From contig NZ_SRMQ01000009.1 of assembly GCF_004768785.1 (NCBI RefSeq), forward strand, positions 58,900 through 122,899: a DNA stretch of 64,000 nt, read 5' to 3'. This stretch comes from Caproiciproducens galactitolivorans (GTDB lineage Bacteria; Bacillota; Clostridia; Oscillospirales; Acutalibacteraceae). The notes below the pieces were generated by a model that was not told where the DNA came from, ran no database searches, and worked only from the letters and a program-made list of their open reading frames with translations. Every line of letters starts with the position of its first letter. Position 1 is the first letter of the stretch. This document shows positions 53,972-62,708 of this stretch, one piece after another. Both the position numbers and the translations under genes were made by a program.

Positions 53972-54766
53972 TTAAAAAGGATGAATATGAAAATGTTGGT
54001 GCCCCGCGCCTGGGTGGTGGTGATAATATTCGTCGACCAGATTTGTCCTGATCAGCAGGTCGACGTCCTTCAAAAGCTCTCCGGCGGGGCGGTCCGCGGC
54101 GATCGTATGGCTTTCGTCAAAGAGGACGGCGCGTTCCGCCATTTCCTGCACCATTTCCAGATTATGTGTAGAAACAAGCAGCGTCTTTCCGGCTTCATGC
54201 AGCTTCATAAGAAAAGAGACAAACCATCTCTGCGTGCGGGGGTCAAGCCCCAACAGCGGTTCATCAAAGACGAGCACCTCCGGGTTAAGCGACAGAACGC
54301 TGGCAATGGCGACTTTCCGTTTTTCACCGCCGCTTAAATGGTAGGGCTGGCGGTGCCGCAGGGCTTCAATGCTCAGAAGCGACAGGCAGTCCTCCACCCG
54401 TTTTTCCGTTTCGTCCTCATCCAGTCCCATCTGGCGCGGACCGAAGGCGATTTCATCGTATACGTCGGCACAGAACAGCTGGGTATCTGCGTTCTGAAAG
54501 ACAAACCCGATTTTCTGATGAAAGCGTTTTGAAAACAGGGGATCCTGCATTTTTTTGTGCGTAATTTTCTCCCCCGCGAAACGGTATGTGCCGCTGTCGG
54601 GGAAGAGGATACCGTTGATCAGCTTTAGCAGGGTAGACTTACCGCTCCCGTTCATGCCCATCAGCGCGACGGATTCTCCCTTTTCAATGCGTAGTGTGAT
54701 GTTTTTCAGCGCCGGCGTGCCTTCATAGGAATACGACACATCCGATAATTCGATCATGTTATTCAT
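53972..54766 (-). CDS. cbiO: ECF transporter ATPase CbiO/EcfA type
   Basis: 264 residues from the ATG at 54766, which overlaps the cbiQ stop as ATGA. Walker A GMNGSGKST, Q-loop with FQNADTQLF (the ECF A-component signature), signature LSGGEKRKVAIASVL, Walker B VLVFDEPLLGLD, switch His in STHNLEMV. The C-terminal tail is His-rich (YYHHHPGAGHQHFHIHPF), which fits a metal-transport role. Powers import with CbiM and CbiQ. Confidence 0.94.
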   Translation of the reverse strand: MNNMIELSDVSYSYEGTPALKNITLRIEKGESVALMGMNGSGKSTLLKLINGILFPDSGTYRFAGEKITHKKMQDPLFSKRFHQKIGFVFQNADTQLFCADVYDEIAFGPRQMGLDEDETEKRVEDCLSLLSIEALRHRQPYHLSGGEKRKVAIASVLSLNPEVLVFDEPLLGLDPRTQRWFVSFLMKLHEAGKTLLVSTHNLEMVQEMAERAVLFDESHTIAADRPAGELLKDVDLLIRTNLVDEYYHHHPGAGHQHFHIHPF

Positions 54767-55551
54767 CCCAAATATAAGAATATCAGCAGAGCAAGAATAT
54801 GGACCAGCAGGTACCCGGCATCCGCCCAATTCATGCGGATGCGGCCGCTTTTACGGTATTCGCCTGTAAAGCCCCGGCATTCCATGGCGGCGTTCATTTC
54901 CTCCGCCATTTCCTTCGATTTTATAAACATAGTGCCTGTAATGCCCGAAAGAGAAGCGTATTTCCGGTTGTTTTTTCCAACGGATCGGAGTTTCAGCGCG
55001 TAGAGCATGGGGAGCGAAAATTCCCCAAGCATAAAAATATACCGGATGGTAATATCGAGCACGAAGATAAAAATATCCGGAAGAAAAAAGGTTTTCAAAG
55101 CCCCAGTTATATGCCGCCATTGCGTTGTCCGCGAAAGGATATTCACGGCGGTTACGGCGGCGAATACCTTAAGCGGGAGCATGACGATGCCATACCGGTT
55201 CCCCCAGAAGGCAGACGGAAGAAGGATGACCAGCGTGAAAAGCGCGGCCGCAAATCCCGCTTTCAAGATATGGAAAATTTTATCGGCAGGCAAAAGGCTT
55301 GTCGCCGCCAAAAGGGCAACGTTGATTGTCAGGATAAAAAAGAGGCTTTTCGAAAGGGAAAGCAGGATAACGAGCAGAAAAGTGCATGCGACCTTGAAGG
55401 GCGCATGCACAAAATGTTTTCCCGACGGAATACCGCTCTGCGCCCGGATGCGCGACAGAATCCCCAGCAGGGACAGGATGCTTTTATCGATAAAGGAATC
55501 CCTGTCCGGTATGGGTTCGTACTGTTCTTCTTTCAGTAGCCATTCGGGCAT
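54763..55551 (-). CDS. cbiQ: ECF transporter T component CbiQ
   Basis: 262 residues, about five to six TM helices. The coupling motifs are ALKLRSVGKNN and AMECRGFTGEYRKSGR (the Ala-x-x-x-Arg-Gly type helices that touch the ATPase). Start with a Glu/Pro/Asp-rich cytoplasmic head (KEEQYEPIPDRDSFIDKS). Lies 20 bp after cbiM. Confidence 0.93.
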   Translation of the reverse strand: MPEWLLKEEQYEPIPDRDSFIDKSILSLLGILSRIRAQSGIPSGKHFVHAPFKVACTFLLVILLSLSKSLFFILTINVALLAATSLLPADKIFHILKAGFAAALFTLVILLPSAFWGNRYGIVMLPLKVFAAVTAVNILSRTTQWRHITGALKTFFLPDIFIFVLDITIRYIFMLGEFSLPMLYALKLRSVGKNNRKYASLSGITGTMFIKSKEMAEEMNAAMECRGFTGEYRKSGRIRMNWADAGYLLVHILALLIFLYLG

Positions 55552-55571
55552 TGCGGTTTCCTCCAGCTGGA

Positions 55572-56573
55572 TTATTGTATTTCCTTATTATTTTTGGATT
55601 TTACGTTTTGGATAATTTTAAATACTATCATAAGGATAGCAACCCCCGCTACGGCAGACAGGATATACCCCGCGTACGGTGGAAGCCCGGCGATGGAATA
55701 ATCGGGCATGGCGGCTTCAAAATTTATTCCGTTGAGCATACCTTCCGGAATAAAACCAAGGGGCTGGCCGCTGCTTGCGGGGACGGCCTGAATTTCTTCC
55801 GCGCTCCATTCGCCCCATGCGGTTCCGGTGGCGAGAAGCCCAAGGGGGGTAAGGCAGATAAGTGCTGCGAGCAGGCCGTAAACGGCCTTGTTCTTTTCTT
55901 TCTTTCCTTCATATATGGTTCCCGGGGATACTTTCTTTATAAAAGTGAAGATGGCAACCGTAAACAGCGCTTCCACGATCCCGGCAACCACAAGGTGGGG
56001 GATCATCATAGCGGGGATGGATACGGACAGGGGATACGGGCAGTAAAGCGCCTGCCCCGCCGCGTTTTTAAAAAGAAGGGGTTGAATACCGAATTCAATT
56101 GCCGTGCACAGGGCGGCCGCATTGAGTCCGGCGTAGGAACCGATAATGATACCGATGTATTCTCCCTTTTTACCTTCTGTGTGATCTTTGATGAATTTGT
56201 AGAGGAAATAACCGACAAAGGGGAGGACAAACGCCATGTTGAAGCAGTTTGCGCCGAAGGACAAAAGCCCTCCGTCCCCGAAAAACAGCGCTTGAATCAG
56301 TAGTGCCACCGAAACGGAAATACACGCCGCATACGGCCCCAAAAGGATTGCCAGCAGCGTTCCGCCAACGGCGTGGCCGGTTGTCCCGCCCGGAAGGGGA
56401 ACGTTAAACATCATCATCAGAAATGAGAACGAAGCACCGATGCCAAGAAGGGGCATTTTTGCACGCGATACTTCTTTTTTCAGCTTGTTTATGGAAACTG
56501 TCCATGCGGGCAGCATGGCCGCGCCCATAACAGCGCAGGTAGCCGGGCTTAAATAATTGTCCGGAATATGCAT
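55572..56573 (-). CDS. cbiM: ECF cobalt/nickel permease CbiM with fused CbiN-like domain
   Basis: 333 residues from the ATG at 56573 (MHIPDNYLSPATC; the N-terminal Met-His amino group and His2 bind metal in this family). N-terminal CbiM of about 220 residues with GGTTGHAVGGTLLAILLGP. The C-terminal part (about 240-333) has a two-TM CbiN/PDGLE-like arrangement (GLLATGTAWGEWSAEEIQ), so CbiN is fused. MHIPDN instead of MHIPDG is unusual. An ATG 6 bp upstream is possible. Whether cobalt or nickel is preferred cannot be decided. Confidence 0.92.
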   Translation of the reverse strand: MHIPDNYLSPATCAVMGAAMLPAWTVSINKLKKEVSRAKMPLLGIGASFSFLMMMFNVPLPGGTTGHAVGGTLLAILLGPYAACISVSVALLIQALFFGDGGLLSFGANCFNMAFVLPFVGYFLYKFIKDHTEGKKGEYIGIIIGSYAGLNAAALCTAIEFGIQPLLFKNAAGQALYCPYPLSVSIPAMMIPHLVVAGIVEALFTVAIFTFIKKVSPGTIYEGKKEKNKAVYGLLAALICLTPLGLLATGTAWGEWSAEEIQAVPASSGQPLGFIPEGMLNGINFEAAMPDYSIAGLPPYAGYILSAVAGVAILMIVFKIIQNVKSKNNKEIQ

Positions 56574-56593
56574 TTTCATCTTCCTTTCACTGC

Positions 56594-56639
56594 AAAAAAA
56601 TAACCCAAAAGAAACTACTTCTGTAGTGCCCTTTTGAGT
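56594..56639 (-). promoter_or_regulatory. Leader terminator (attenuator) before cbiM
   Basis: On the minus strand: ACTCAAAAG (56639-56631) pairs with CTTTTGGGT (56611-56603), inner arm ACTAC / GTAGT, then seven T (56600-56594). An intrinsic terminator 20 bp before the start codon implies conditional read-through, for example by a metal-responsive leader. I do not recognise a known riboswitch core. Confidence 0.65.
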
Positions 56640-56699
56640 CCATCCAAATTCCACATGTGAAATAAATTCCTTTAAAAAGCCTTCATGGCTTATTTTTAT

Positions 56700-56728
56700 A
56701 TCATAGCATGGCTTTCGTGTTTTGTCAA
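56700..56728 (-). promoter_or_regulatory. Sigma-A promoter of the cbiMQO operon
   Basis: On the minus strand: TTGACA (56728-56723), 17-bp spacer, TATGAT (56705-56700). A near-consensus promoter. Confidence 0.82.
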
Positions 56729-56743
56729 ACAGGAAAGCCATGC
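56706..56743 (-). promoter_or_regulatory. Palindromic operator over the cbiM promoter
   Basis: Perfect 11-bp inverted repeat GCATGGCTTTC / GAAAGCCATGC with a 16-bp spacer. One arm fills the -35/-10 spacer, the other lies just upstream of the -35, so a bound protein would block the promoter. There is no T-run after it, so it is not a terminator of tgl. Confidence 0.65.
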
Positions 56744-56750
56744 TTTTCGA

Positions 56751-57515
56751 TCAGGCGTATCCCCGCAGAGAAATGTTTGCTAGTTTGTTGAAATCCGGTC
56801 GCCCGGCGGCGTCCAGCAATACAGCGGATTCGTCCGCGTTCTCCATCCGGTACCGGTTCAGCGCCTGGATAATTGTTTCCGGTTTTTGGATCCCAACCCC
56901 GTGCCCATAGAACATGCCGTTGCCCAGTTGGATGGCGTTTTCTCCCTGCCATTCCGGGGCGAGTGGATCCACGTCGGGGTTGTCGAAATACCGGCGGTCG
57001 CCCGGCAGGTATACTTCGCGCTTGCGAATATTGCCGACTTCCCACAGGAGCTTATCAATACGGTGCCAGTTCATCAGCTCGATTTTTAGGAAAGTTTTGT
57101 TAAAAAGTGTTTCGCCGTAGGTATTTAACAGTGCGCCGTAGTATACAATCATTATTGCGGTTGCACATTCGGTCTCGTATTTGGAGCCGTTGCGAAAGAT
57201 GTCCGCGACGGCATCGGAAGCCTTTACGCCGTCCTTCAGCACGAAGCCGCCGTCCCGGGCCCTGTTCCAATAGGCCGGGTTACAGCGGGTTTCGCGGAAA
57301 ACCGCAAACCCCATGCCGCTCCGGTTTAACGCGTAGGAGGCGGAAACAATTTCCTTACGCAGGCGCAGCTCGAATTTCAGGTGGTTCATCGTGGGGAAGG
57401 AGAAACGCGCACCGCTTTCGGCAAGCTTGCCGAGCACGATTTGCTCCACGCTTCCTTCCGGATATTCCGTTTGGAAAGCTTCCGGGGATACGGCGGTTCC
57501 GTTTACGTATATCAT
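56751..57515 (-). CDS. tgl: Spore-coat protein-glutamine gamma-glutamyltransferase Tgl
   Basis: 254 residues (Bacillus Tgl is 245). The catalytic Cys is 117 in YETECATAIMIVYY, matching Cys116 of the Bacillus enzyme with the preceding Glu conserved. FELRLRKEIVSAS, NPAYW and EWQGENAIQLG...FYGHGVGI (His) also align. Cross-links coat proteins by Gln-Lys isopeptide bonds late in sporulation, in the mother cell. Overlaps the upstream gene by 4 bp. Confidence 0.93.
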   Translation of the reverse strand: MIYVNGTAVSPEAFQTEYPEGSVEQIVLGKLAESGARFSFPTMNHLKFELRLRKEIVSASYALNRSGMGFAVFRETRCNPAYWNRARDGGFVLKDGVKASDAVADIFRNGSKYETECATAIMIVYYGALLNTYGETLFNKTFLKIELMNWHRIDKLLWEVGNIRKREVYLPGDRRYFDNPDVDPLAPEWQGENAIQLGNGMFYGHGVGIQKPETIIQALNRYRMENADESAVLLDAAGRPDFNKLANISLRGYA

Positions 57516-58507
57516 GTGAATTCCCTCCTGCCCAGTTTGGCAATTTCAAGCTGTTTTTCAAGGGGGTACCGCACCCATTTGTTCCAATTGGCAGGATTTC
57601 TCGCATGAAGATGGTGTGAATAGTTTGCAAGCACCGCTTTTTCTGCTTCACCTATGTCTTTGAATGGTTTGAGCACGGCCTGTTCCGGTTCCGACAAGGC
57701 AGACAGCGGCTCCTTTTTGCGGGTAGGAATTTGTTTACATAAATATTTTGCTTCCAAATTAACGTTACAGGGCGATGGACAGTTGGTTTGCATCAGGCTT
57801 TCCCCTGTAAAACAGAGATAGTGTTGATTTTCGTTCAGCCACGAGAGGTAACGGGCATATTGCTTCTGCCTATCCTCCCTAGTTTCAAGCGGCGTGTCGT
57901 GCGGAAGGTTGAGCAGCTGGCACGCAAGCGCTGCATCTTTCGGGTTGTTGGAACGAAGCCGTTCGGCAACCAGGCGCAAAGCGTAAACATCGCGAGAACT
58001 GAAAAATGCCCATACCAAATCATGGTAATAGCTCCCTTTTTGATTGCGTTTGAATATCAGCTCCGCGGCAATTGGGAGCACCAGCTTTTCACAGCATTTT
58101 TTAATAAGGATTGCCGCGGAGGCATCCAGAATGCGGTCAAACGCTTCGCTCAGCCCGTCGTCGGGGGCGCCGGTGCGTAAAATCCAGAGCAGAGAGGCAT
58201 GGAAGGCTTCGTTGTTAATGGCCAGCGGAATTCCCGGAACGTCGGAAAGTGTTTTTTCAGGAAGAATTTTATCGCAAAAGCGTAGCGCGATCCGGTTGCG
58301 CTCATTAAGATCGTGAAACAGATTCTGCTCAAGAATCTCCGGGCGCAGGATGAACAAGGTTGCAAAATGCAGCCCGGCGTCATTCAAAATCCGGATGGTG
58401 CTTTTGGACTTCTTTTTTTCCATTATCCGAAATTGGTTTTTGCAGGCGTCGATTCCCCGTATCTGACGGATTCTATCCAACTGGTTTAATGAATTTCCTG
58501 CGTACAT
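57512..58507 (-). CDS. Uncharacterised protein co-transcribed with tgl
   Basis: 331 residues, soluble, no signal peptide or TM helix, no motif I recognise. Helical composition in the first 230 residues, then a Cys/Pro/Asn-rich stretch with NCPSPCNVNLEAKYLCKQ and a C-terminal basic helix. AGGCGGGG precedes the ATG. The 4-bp overlap with tgl suggests a shared role in coat assembly or sporulation. A possible sigma-E-like site (GCAATATT ... CATTCACT) lies upstream but with a short spacer. Confidence 0.8.
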   Translation of the reverse strand: MYAGNSLNQLDRIRQIRGIDACKNQFRIMEKKKSKSTIRILNDAGLHFATLFILRPEILEQNLFHDLNERNRIALRFCDKILPEKTLSDVPGIPLAINNEAFHASLLWILRTGAPDDGLSEAFDRILDASAAILIKKCCEKLVLPIAAELIFKRNQKGSYYHDLVWAFFSSRDVYALRLVAERLRSNNPKDAALACQLLNLPHDTPLETREDRQKQYARYLSWLNENQHYLCFTGESLMQTNCPSPCNVNLEAKYLCKQIPTRKKEPLSALSEPEQAVLKPFKDIGEAEKAVLANYSHHLHARNPANWNKWVRYPLEKQLEIAKLGRREFT

Positions 58508-58796
58508 TTTACCCCGCCTCTTTCAGTGAATGTTCTTAATCCATAATATTGCAGAATGGAGGTTTTGTTCCGCATTTTCATGAAAGCGAACGGGAGAGAA
58601 AGATTGTCCACAGCATAAGCGGAAAGCGGGTGGGCGGATTTTGTATGTGCTTGCGTGGATGTTTCATAAATTTTGGGGATGAAAAGCAGCATGGGAACTG
58701 GATTTGGTAAATATTGGGTTATATATGATGCACAAATCGAAATAAAAAAAATAACGTTTTTTTTCCTTATTGCCCGCTGATTTATTCAGATTATTG

Positions 58797-58823
58797 TAAA
58801 ATTTTTTAAATTTTTGTCGATAT
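58797..58823 (+). promoter_or_regulatory. Sigma-D (flagellar) promoter of the chemoreceptor gene
   Basis: TAAA (58797-58800), 15-bp spacer, GTCGATAT (58816-58823): one mismatch from the sigma-D/FliA pattern TAAA-N15-GCCGATAT. 42 bp before the ATG. The rest of the 358-bp gap 58508-58865 holds no gene. Confidence 0.75.
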
Positions 58824-58865
58824 TATAAAAGAAATGGAAATATTAGAAATAGAAGGTGTATATGC

Positions 58866-60950
58866 ATGATTTTCAAACGTAACCTAGCAGCCAAAATTTT
58901 ATTATTTATCGGCCTGCCTGTAATCATTATTTTTCTTCTGCTGTCTTTCATGATTCTCCAGCCGGTAAAACAGTCGGTTTCTCAACTGACGACAGATGAA
59001 TTGACGACGAAGTCGCAGTATGCTTCCAATCAGATTGAGAGCTTTTTTGCCAAATATACGGGCATTACGGAACAGCTCGAAATGGATGTTACTTTTCAGA
59101 ATTTCTTTCTGAATACGGCTTCCAAACCAAATTTGAAGGAGGTTCCCAATTTTAACGCGGTTGACCAGACTCTCCGAAATATAACGGAGTCCGATAAGGA
59201 GAATATCGCCAACACTTGGATTGCGGATATGGCGACTAAGCAGCTGATCGATCAGACGGATGGCGTTACGGGGTTAGATATACCCTCCAGACCATGGTAC
59301 AAAAAGCTATCGGAGAATAAAAAGACCATTATAACGGATCCTTATGAGGATTCAACGTCAAAAGATCTGACCGTCAGCATCATCACTCCGGTTTATAAAA
59401 GTGATGGAACAACGCTGATCGGCGTGACGGGAATTGACATTAAGCTGGATCGCCTTTACCAGATGATCAGCGGCTATAAGCTGGGAAACACCGGGTTTTA
59501 TATCCTCACCAGCGCGAACGGGCAGATTATTTATCATCCCGATCAAACGCTTAAAAGCAAAAACATAGCGGATTCGAAAATGTCCCAGAATATTATCGAT
59601 GGCATGCAGGGGAAAAACTCCGGCTTCCTTACCTATACCGCAATGGGAGGTACGAATTACGGATTTGTTTCTCCGGTTGGCTCCACCGGTTGGAGAGTGG
59701 CCACCGGTTTGCCGGAAACGGAATTCAACAGATCCTATAATTCCGTACAAACTTCCCTGATGGTCGATTTGTTGATTGCCCTTCTGATTATTTGTGTGGT
59801 TACGATTTTGATCGCGAAAGGGATTGTCAATCCCCTCAGAAAGCTCGAAACCGCCGCAAATCAGATTGCGGAAGGCAACCTCGACGTAATAATCGACGTG
59901 AAAACGCAGGACGAAGTTGGCAAGGTTGGCACAGCTTTCTCCAGAACAGTAGATAGGCTGAAAAAGTATATTGAGTACATAAATGAAATCTCCCATGTTT
60001 TGGATGAAATAGCCACCGGCAATCTGGTCTTTGAACTGCATTGCGACTACATCGGCGAATTTTCAAAGATTAAAGTCGCGTTGGAAAATATTAAAACCAC
60101 GCTTATTAAGACGTTTACCGAAATTAATAATTCCGCCGACCAGGTTGCCAGCAGCGCCGAGCAGGTGGCGAGCGCGTCGCAGTCGCTGGCGCAGGGCGCA
60201 ACCGAGCAGGCGAGCTCCATTGAGGAGCTTTCCGCTTCCATCTCGGATATCGCTGTACAGGTAAAACAAAACGCGGAAAACGCGCAAAAGGTAAATGATC
60301 TGTCCGAAGCATCTTCAACCGAAATTGCGCATGGAAGCAGGCTGATGCAGGAAATGACGGAGGCCATGGTGGAAATCAGCACTTCGTCCAATAAAATCCG
60401 TGATATTATCAAAACGATTGACGATATTGCGTTCCAGACCAATATTCTTGCGCTGAATGCGGCTGTAGAGGCTGCGCGCGCCGGCGCGGCGGGCAAGGGC
60501 TTTGCCGTCGTAGCGGATGAGGTTCGGAATCTTGCCAGCAAGAGCGCACAGGCTGCAAAGGATACGACCGGATTAATTGAAAACGCAATCCAGTCGGTTG
60601 AAAAAGGGCAGAAAATAGCGGACGATACGGCACAGTCCCTGCAGCAGATTGTTGAAGGAACCAATAGTACTTCCAGCCTAATTAAAGAAATCTCAAGGGC
60701 CTCCAATGACCAGGCGACGGCCATTGAACAGATTACGCAGGGCGTTGACCAGATTTCCGGCGTTGTACAGACGAATTCCGCCACAAGCGAGGAAAGCGCA
60801 GCGTCCAGCGAGGAACTCAGCGGACAAGCACAGACTTTGAAGGCGTTGGTAAGCCAGTTTAAAACAGGAAATACCGCTGAATCTGATTTGATAAATACAA
60901 CCAGCAATCAAATTCCTACCGTTCCATCCCAAGCGAACGGGAAGTATTAA
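58866..60950 (+). CDS. Methyl-accepting chemotaxis protein (dCache type)
   Basis: 694 residues. TM1 at about 10-32, extracytoplasmic double-Cache domain (about 35-295, with [11 protein letters not shown] and [15 protein letters not shown]), TM2 at about 298-320, HAMP (about 321-375), then a methyl-accepting signalling domain. Its hairpin tip is [32 protein letters not shown]. Methylation helices flank it ([15 protein letters not shown] and [16 protein letters not shown]). Dual-Cache receptors often sense amino acids or organic acids. The upstream sigma-D promoter implies flagellar motility. Confidence 0.95.
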   Translation: MIFKRNLAAKILLFIGLPVIIIFLLLSFMILQPVKQSVSQLTTDELTTKSQYASNQIESFFAKYTGITEQLEMDVTFQNFFLNTASKPNLKEVPNFNAVDQTLRNITESDKENIANTWIADMATKQLIDQTDGVTGLDIPSRPWYKKLSENKKTIITDPYEDSTSKDLTVSIITPVYKSDGTTLIGVTGIDIKLDRLYQMISGYKLGNTGFYILTSANGQIIYHPDQTLKSKNIADSKMSQNIIDGMQGKNSGFLTYTAMGGTNYGFVSPVGSTGWRVATGLPETEFNRSYNSVQTSLMVDLLIALLIICVVTILIAKGIVNPLRKLETAANQIAEGNLDVIIDVKTQDEVGKVGTAFSRTVDRLKKYIEYINEISHVLDEIATGNLVFELHCDYIGEFSKIKVALENIKTTLIKTFTEINNSADQVASSAEQVASASQSLAQGATEQASSIEELSASISDIAVQVKQNAENAQKVNDLSEASSTEIAHGSRLMQEMTEAMVEISTSSNKIRDIIKTIDDIAFQTNILALNAAVEAARAGAAGKGFAVVADEVRNLASKSAQAAKDTTGLIENAIQSVEKGQKIADDTAQSLQQIVEGTNSTSSLIKEISRASNDQATAIEQITQGVDQISGVVQTNSATSEESAASSEELSGQAQTLKALVSQFKTGNTAESDLINTTSNQIPTVPSQANGKY

Positions 60951-60964
60951 TCTTTTTAAAACGG

Positions 60965-60991
60965 ACCGGCTGAATTTTTGATTCAGCCGGT
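60965..60991 (+). terminator. Hairpin after the chemoreceptor gene
   Basis: Perfect 11-bp stem ACCGGCTGAAT / ATTCAGCCGGT with a 5-base loop, 14 bp after the stop codon. No T-run, so termination may be partial. Confidence 0.6.
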
Positions 60992-61089
60992 TCGCCGCAT
61001 AAAGGGGGGAACGCCTTTGTTGCGAATTAATTCAAAAAATTGTAATATTCGGCTTGCGCGGCGGGCAAGCTATAACGGAGGTGAGTGAT

Positions 61090-61518
61090 TTGAAAGTAAA
61101 AGAGATTATGTCCAAAAAAGTTGCAAGCTTAAATTCAGAGGATTCCGTTGAAAGAGCCGCGCAGTTGATGAAGCAGTATGATGTGGGTTCCATCCCGGTA
61201 TGCAGCCGGAATCAGGTTGTCGGCATTGTAACGGACAGGGATATCGCGGTCCGCACGATTGCTGAGGGGAAGGATTCCAAGCAGGAAAAAGTCAGCGCGA
61301 TTATGAGCTCCAATCCTGTTGTTGGAAATCCGGATATGGATGTTCATGACGCCGCCAAAATTATGAGCACAAATCAAATCCGCCGGCTTCCCATCGTTGA
61401 AAATAACAACCTGGTTGGAATCCTTGCTTTGGGGGACATTTCCGTCGAGCCGGAGCTGCAGGACAACGCGGAGCAGACTCTTAGAAATATCTCGCAGCCC
61501 TGCGAAAGCAAAATGTAA
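61090..61518 (+). CDS. Tandem CBS-domain protein
   Basis: 142 residues from the TTG at 61090, chosen because a near-perfect GGAGGTGA lies 5 bp upstream and CBS proteins of this group start with a motif like KVKEIMSKKV. Two CBS domains (about 5-60 and 72-130): SVERAAQLMKQYDVGSIPVC, VVGIVTDRDIAVR, and DVHDAAKIMSTNQIRRLPIV. Such stand-alone pairs bind adenine nucleotides and act as energy sensors. No partner gene is visible. Confidence 0.9.
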   Translation: MKVKEIMSKKVASLNSEDSVERAAQLMKQYDVGSIPVCSRNQVVGIVTDRDIAVRTIAEGKDSKQEKVSAIMSSNPVVGNPDMDVHDAAKIMSTNQIRRLPIVENNNLVGILALGDISVEPELQDNAEQTLRNISQPCESKM

Positions 61519-61534
61519 ATTTTTATATTTATTG

Positions 61535-61572
61535 AAAAACAGCAGTACGTTTTCCGTACTGCTGTTTTTTAT
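61535..61572 (+). terminator. Terminator of the CBS-protein gene
   Basis: Perfect 15-bp stem AAAAACAGCAGTACG / CGTACTGCTGTTTTT with a 5-base loop and T-run; usable from both strands. Confidence 0.9.
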
Positions 61573-61590
61573 GGGAGGCAGCCCGTTTGC

Positions 61591-61791
61591 TTATTCATGC
61601 TGCAGGCCGTTGGGGATATTGTTCACCGGTTTCGGAATATCGTAGATGTCGGTATACGCCTCCGCTTCATCGTTATTTGCCGGCGGCGTTTGGATCAGCC
61701 CAGTGCAGTCCATTGAGGATACCACGCACTCCGAATCAAAGAAAGAGTCTTCGTCCTGCAGTTTCAGTTTACGCTTATCTTCATCGCTCAT
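61591..61791 (-). CDS. Small acidic protein of unknown function
   Basis: 66 residues with an excellent ribosome site (AGGAGGAAACAATATG). The sequence is acidic (MSDEDKRKLKLQDEDSFFD), with two Cys and a Pro/Asn-rich C terminus (IPKPVNNIPNGLQ). No TM helix or motif. I do not recognise a family; the site and composition support a real gene. Confidence 0.7.
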   Translation of the reverse strand: MSDEDKRKLKLQDEDSFFDSECVVSSMDCTGLIQTPPANNDEAEAYTDIYDIPKPVNNIPNGLQHE

Positions 61792-61874
61792 ATTGTTTCC
61801 TCCTGTTTTTTGATAAAATTAGTTTGTCCCAAAACAGGATAGATAAGCGTATAAAAGTCCGATAAAAATCAAAG

Positions 61875-61898
61875 AGCCGCTCTTTTTACAGAGCGGCT
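61875..61898 (-). terminator. Hairpin AGCCGCTC / GAGCGGCT
   Basis: 8-bp stem followed on the minus strand by CTTTGATTTTT. Upstream on that strand is a gene-free stretch (61899-62038), so the transcript it ends is unclear. Confidence 0.5.
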
Positions 61899-62038
61899 AT
61901 AGGGAGAATTTTTCACTTGAAGGACTGGTAACTTGGCATCACCCCCCATAGTTACAAATTCTCATAGCACGATTCTATACTACAAAATTTAGAAAAATTT
62001 TGCAAATGTAAATGATGGTAAAAGTCCTAAATAATGGA

Positions 62039-62070
62039 GAATCCCTGTCTACTGTGTTCGGCAGGGATTC
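62039..62070 (-). terminator. Hairpin after the small lipoprotein gene
   Basis: GAATCCCTG (62039-62047) pairs with CAGGGATTC (62062-62070), just after the stop codon of the minus-strand gene. T-run weak. Confidence 0.55.
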
Positions 62071-62078
62071 CGTTCATT

Positions 62079-62315
62079 TTATTTTGAAGAAACGGTGCCG
62101 GGCTGGCTTCCGGGTACTGTGCCGGCTTGGCTGCCTGGCTGGCTGTTTGGTTTTAAACCGGAAATAACGCCGGAAACCTGGCCGCCGAGATCCTTACCCT
62201 CGGATGTTACTTTGGATACTGCGCCGGAAACCGTGTTACCCATATTTTGACAGCCTGTAAAAGAAAAAAGAATCAAAGTGCAGATCGATATCATAATAAT
62301 AAGTTTCTTTTTCAT
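62079..62315 (-). CDS. Small lipoprotein with Pro-Gly-Ser-Gln repeats
   Basis: 78 residues from the ATG at 62315 (AAAGGAGGGTG upstream; the ATG 21 bp earlier has no site). Signal peptide with lipobox FTGCQ, then a low-complexity C-terminal half of PGSQ(A/P)GTV units (about 55-76). No recognised domain. Probably a surface lipoprotein; function unknown. Confidence 0.75.
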   Translation of the reverse strand: MKKKLIIMISICTLILFSFTGCQNMGNTVSGAVSKVTSEGKDLGGQVSGVISGLKPNSQPGSQAGTVPGSQPGTVSSK

Positions 62316-62372
62316 GTTCACCCTCCTTTCGTTCATATCGTTCCACTATTAAGGGCAAATATAGGATAGAGC

Positions 62373-62555
62373 TTAAAGATTGTTCCGGATATCTTTGGAT
62401 TCGGAATCCTTTCGTTCAATGTTTAACCAGTGCGCATGCAGGGCAGCCTCTTCCGCATTGATGCATTGACTTTCCGAAATCCAATCCCCGGATTCCGAAT
62501 AATAGCCGACGGACCATACGCCCGGCTCTGTTTTATGATACATATATAGAGGCAA
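62373..62555 (-). CDS. Small protein of unknown function
   Basis: 60 residues with a TTG start and a modest ribosome site (AGAGTGAT). Aromatic-rich N terminus (PLYMYHKTEPGVWSVGYYSE), then SGDWISESQCINAEEAALHAHWLN, a pattern like small proteins that pair a WxVGYY motif with a helical tail. No assignment; moderately likely to be real. Confidence 0.55.
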   Translation of the reverse strand: MPLYMYHKTEPGVWSVGYYSESGDWISESQCINAEEAALHAHWLNIERKDSESKDIRNNL

Positions 62556-62664
62556 TAGGGATCACTCTTTCTGCCGCGTATCGGCTTTGGTTTTCTTATT
62601 TAACTTCTCCGTTTTTTAAATTTTTAGCCTCTAAAATCTTATCCAAAAAAGAAAAAATTTTACA

Positions 62665-62708
62665 AAAAAACAGGAGCTTGAACGAATTTGTTCGTGCTCC
62701 TGTTTTTT
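62665..62708 (-). terminator. Terminator of the DeoR regulator gene
   Basis: 13-bp stem AAAAAACAGGAGC / GCTCCTGTTTTTT with an inner AACGAA / TTCGT arm; overlaps the stop codon. Usable from both strands. Confidence 0.88.

Noticed and set aside
56706..56743. Inverted repeat as the terminator of tgl
   Set aside because: No T-run follows on the minus strand, and the repeat overlaps a near-consensus promoter, so an operator is the better reading.
60047..60907. 286-codon minus-strand frame, Ser/Ala/Cys-rich
   Set aside because: Antisense reading of the chemoreceptor signalling domain, whose repeats keep the reverse frame open.
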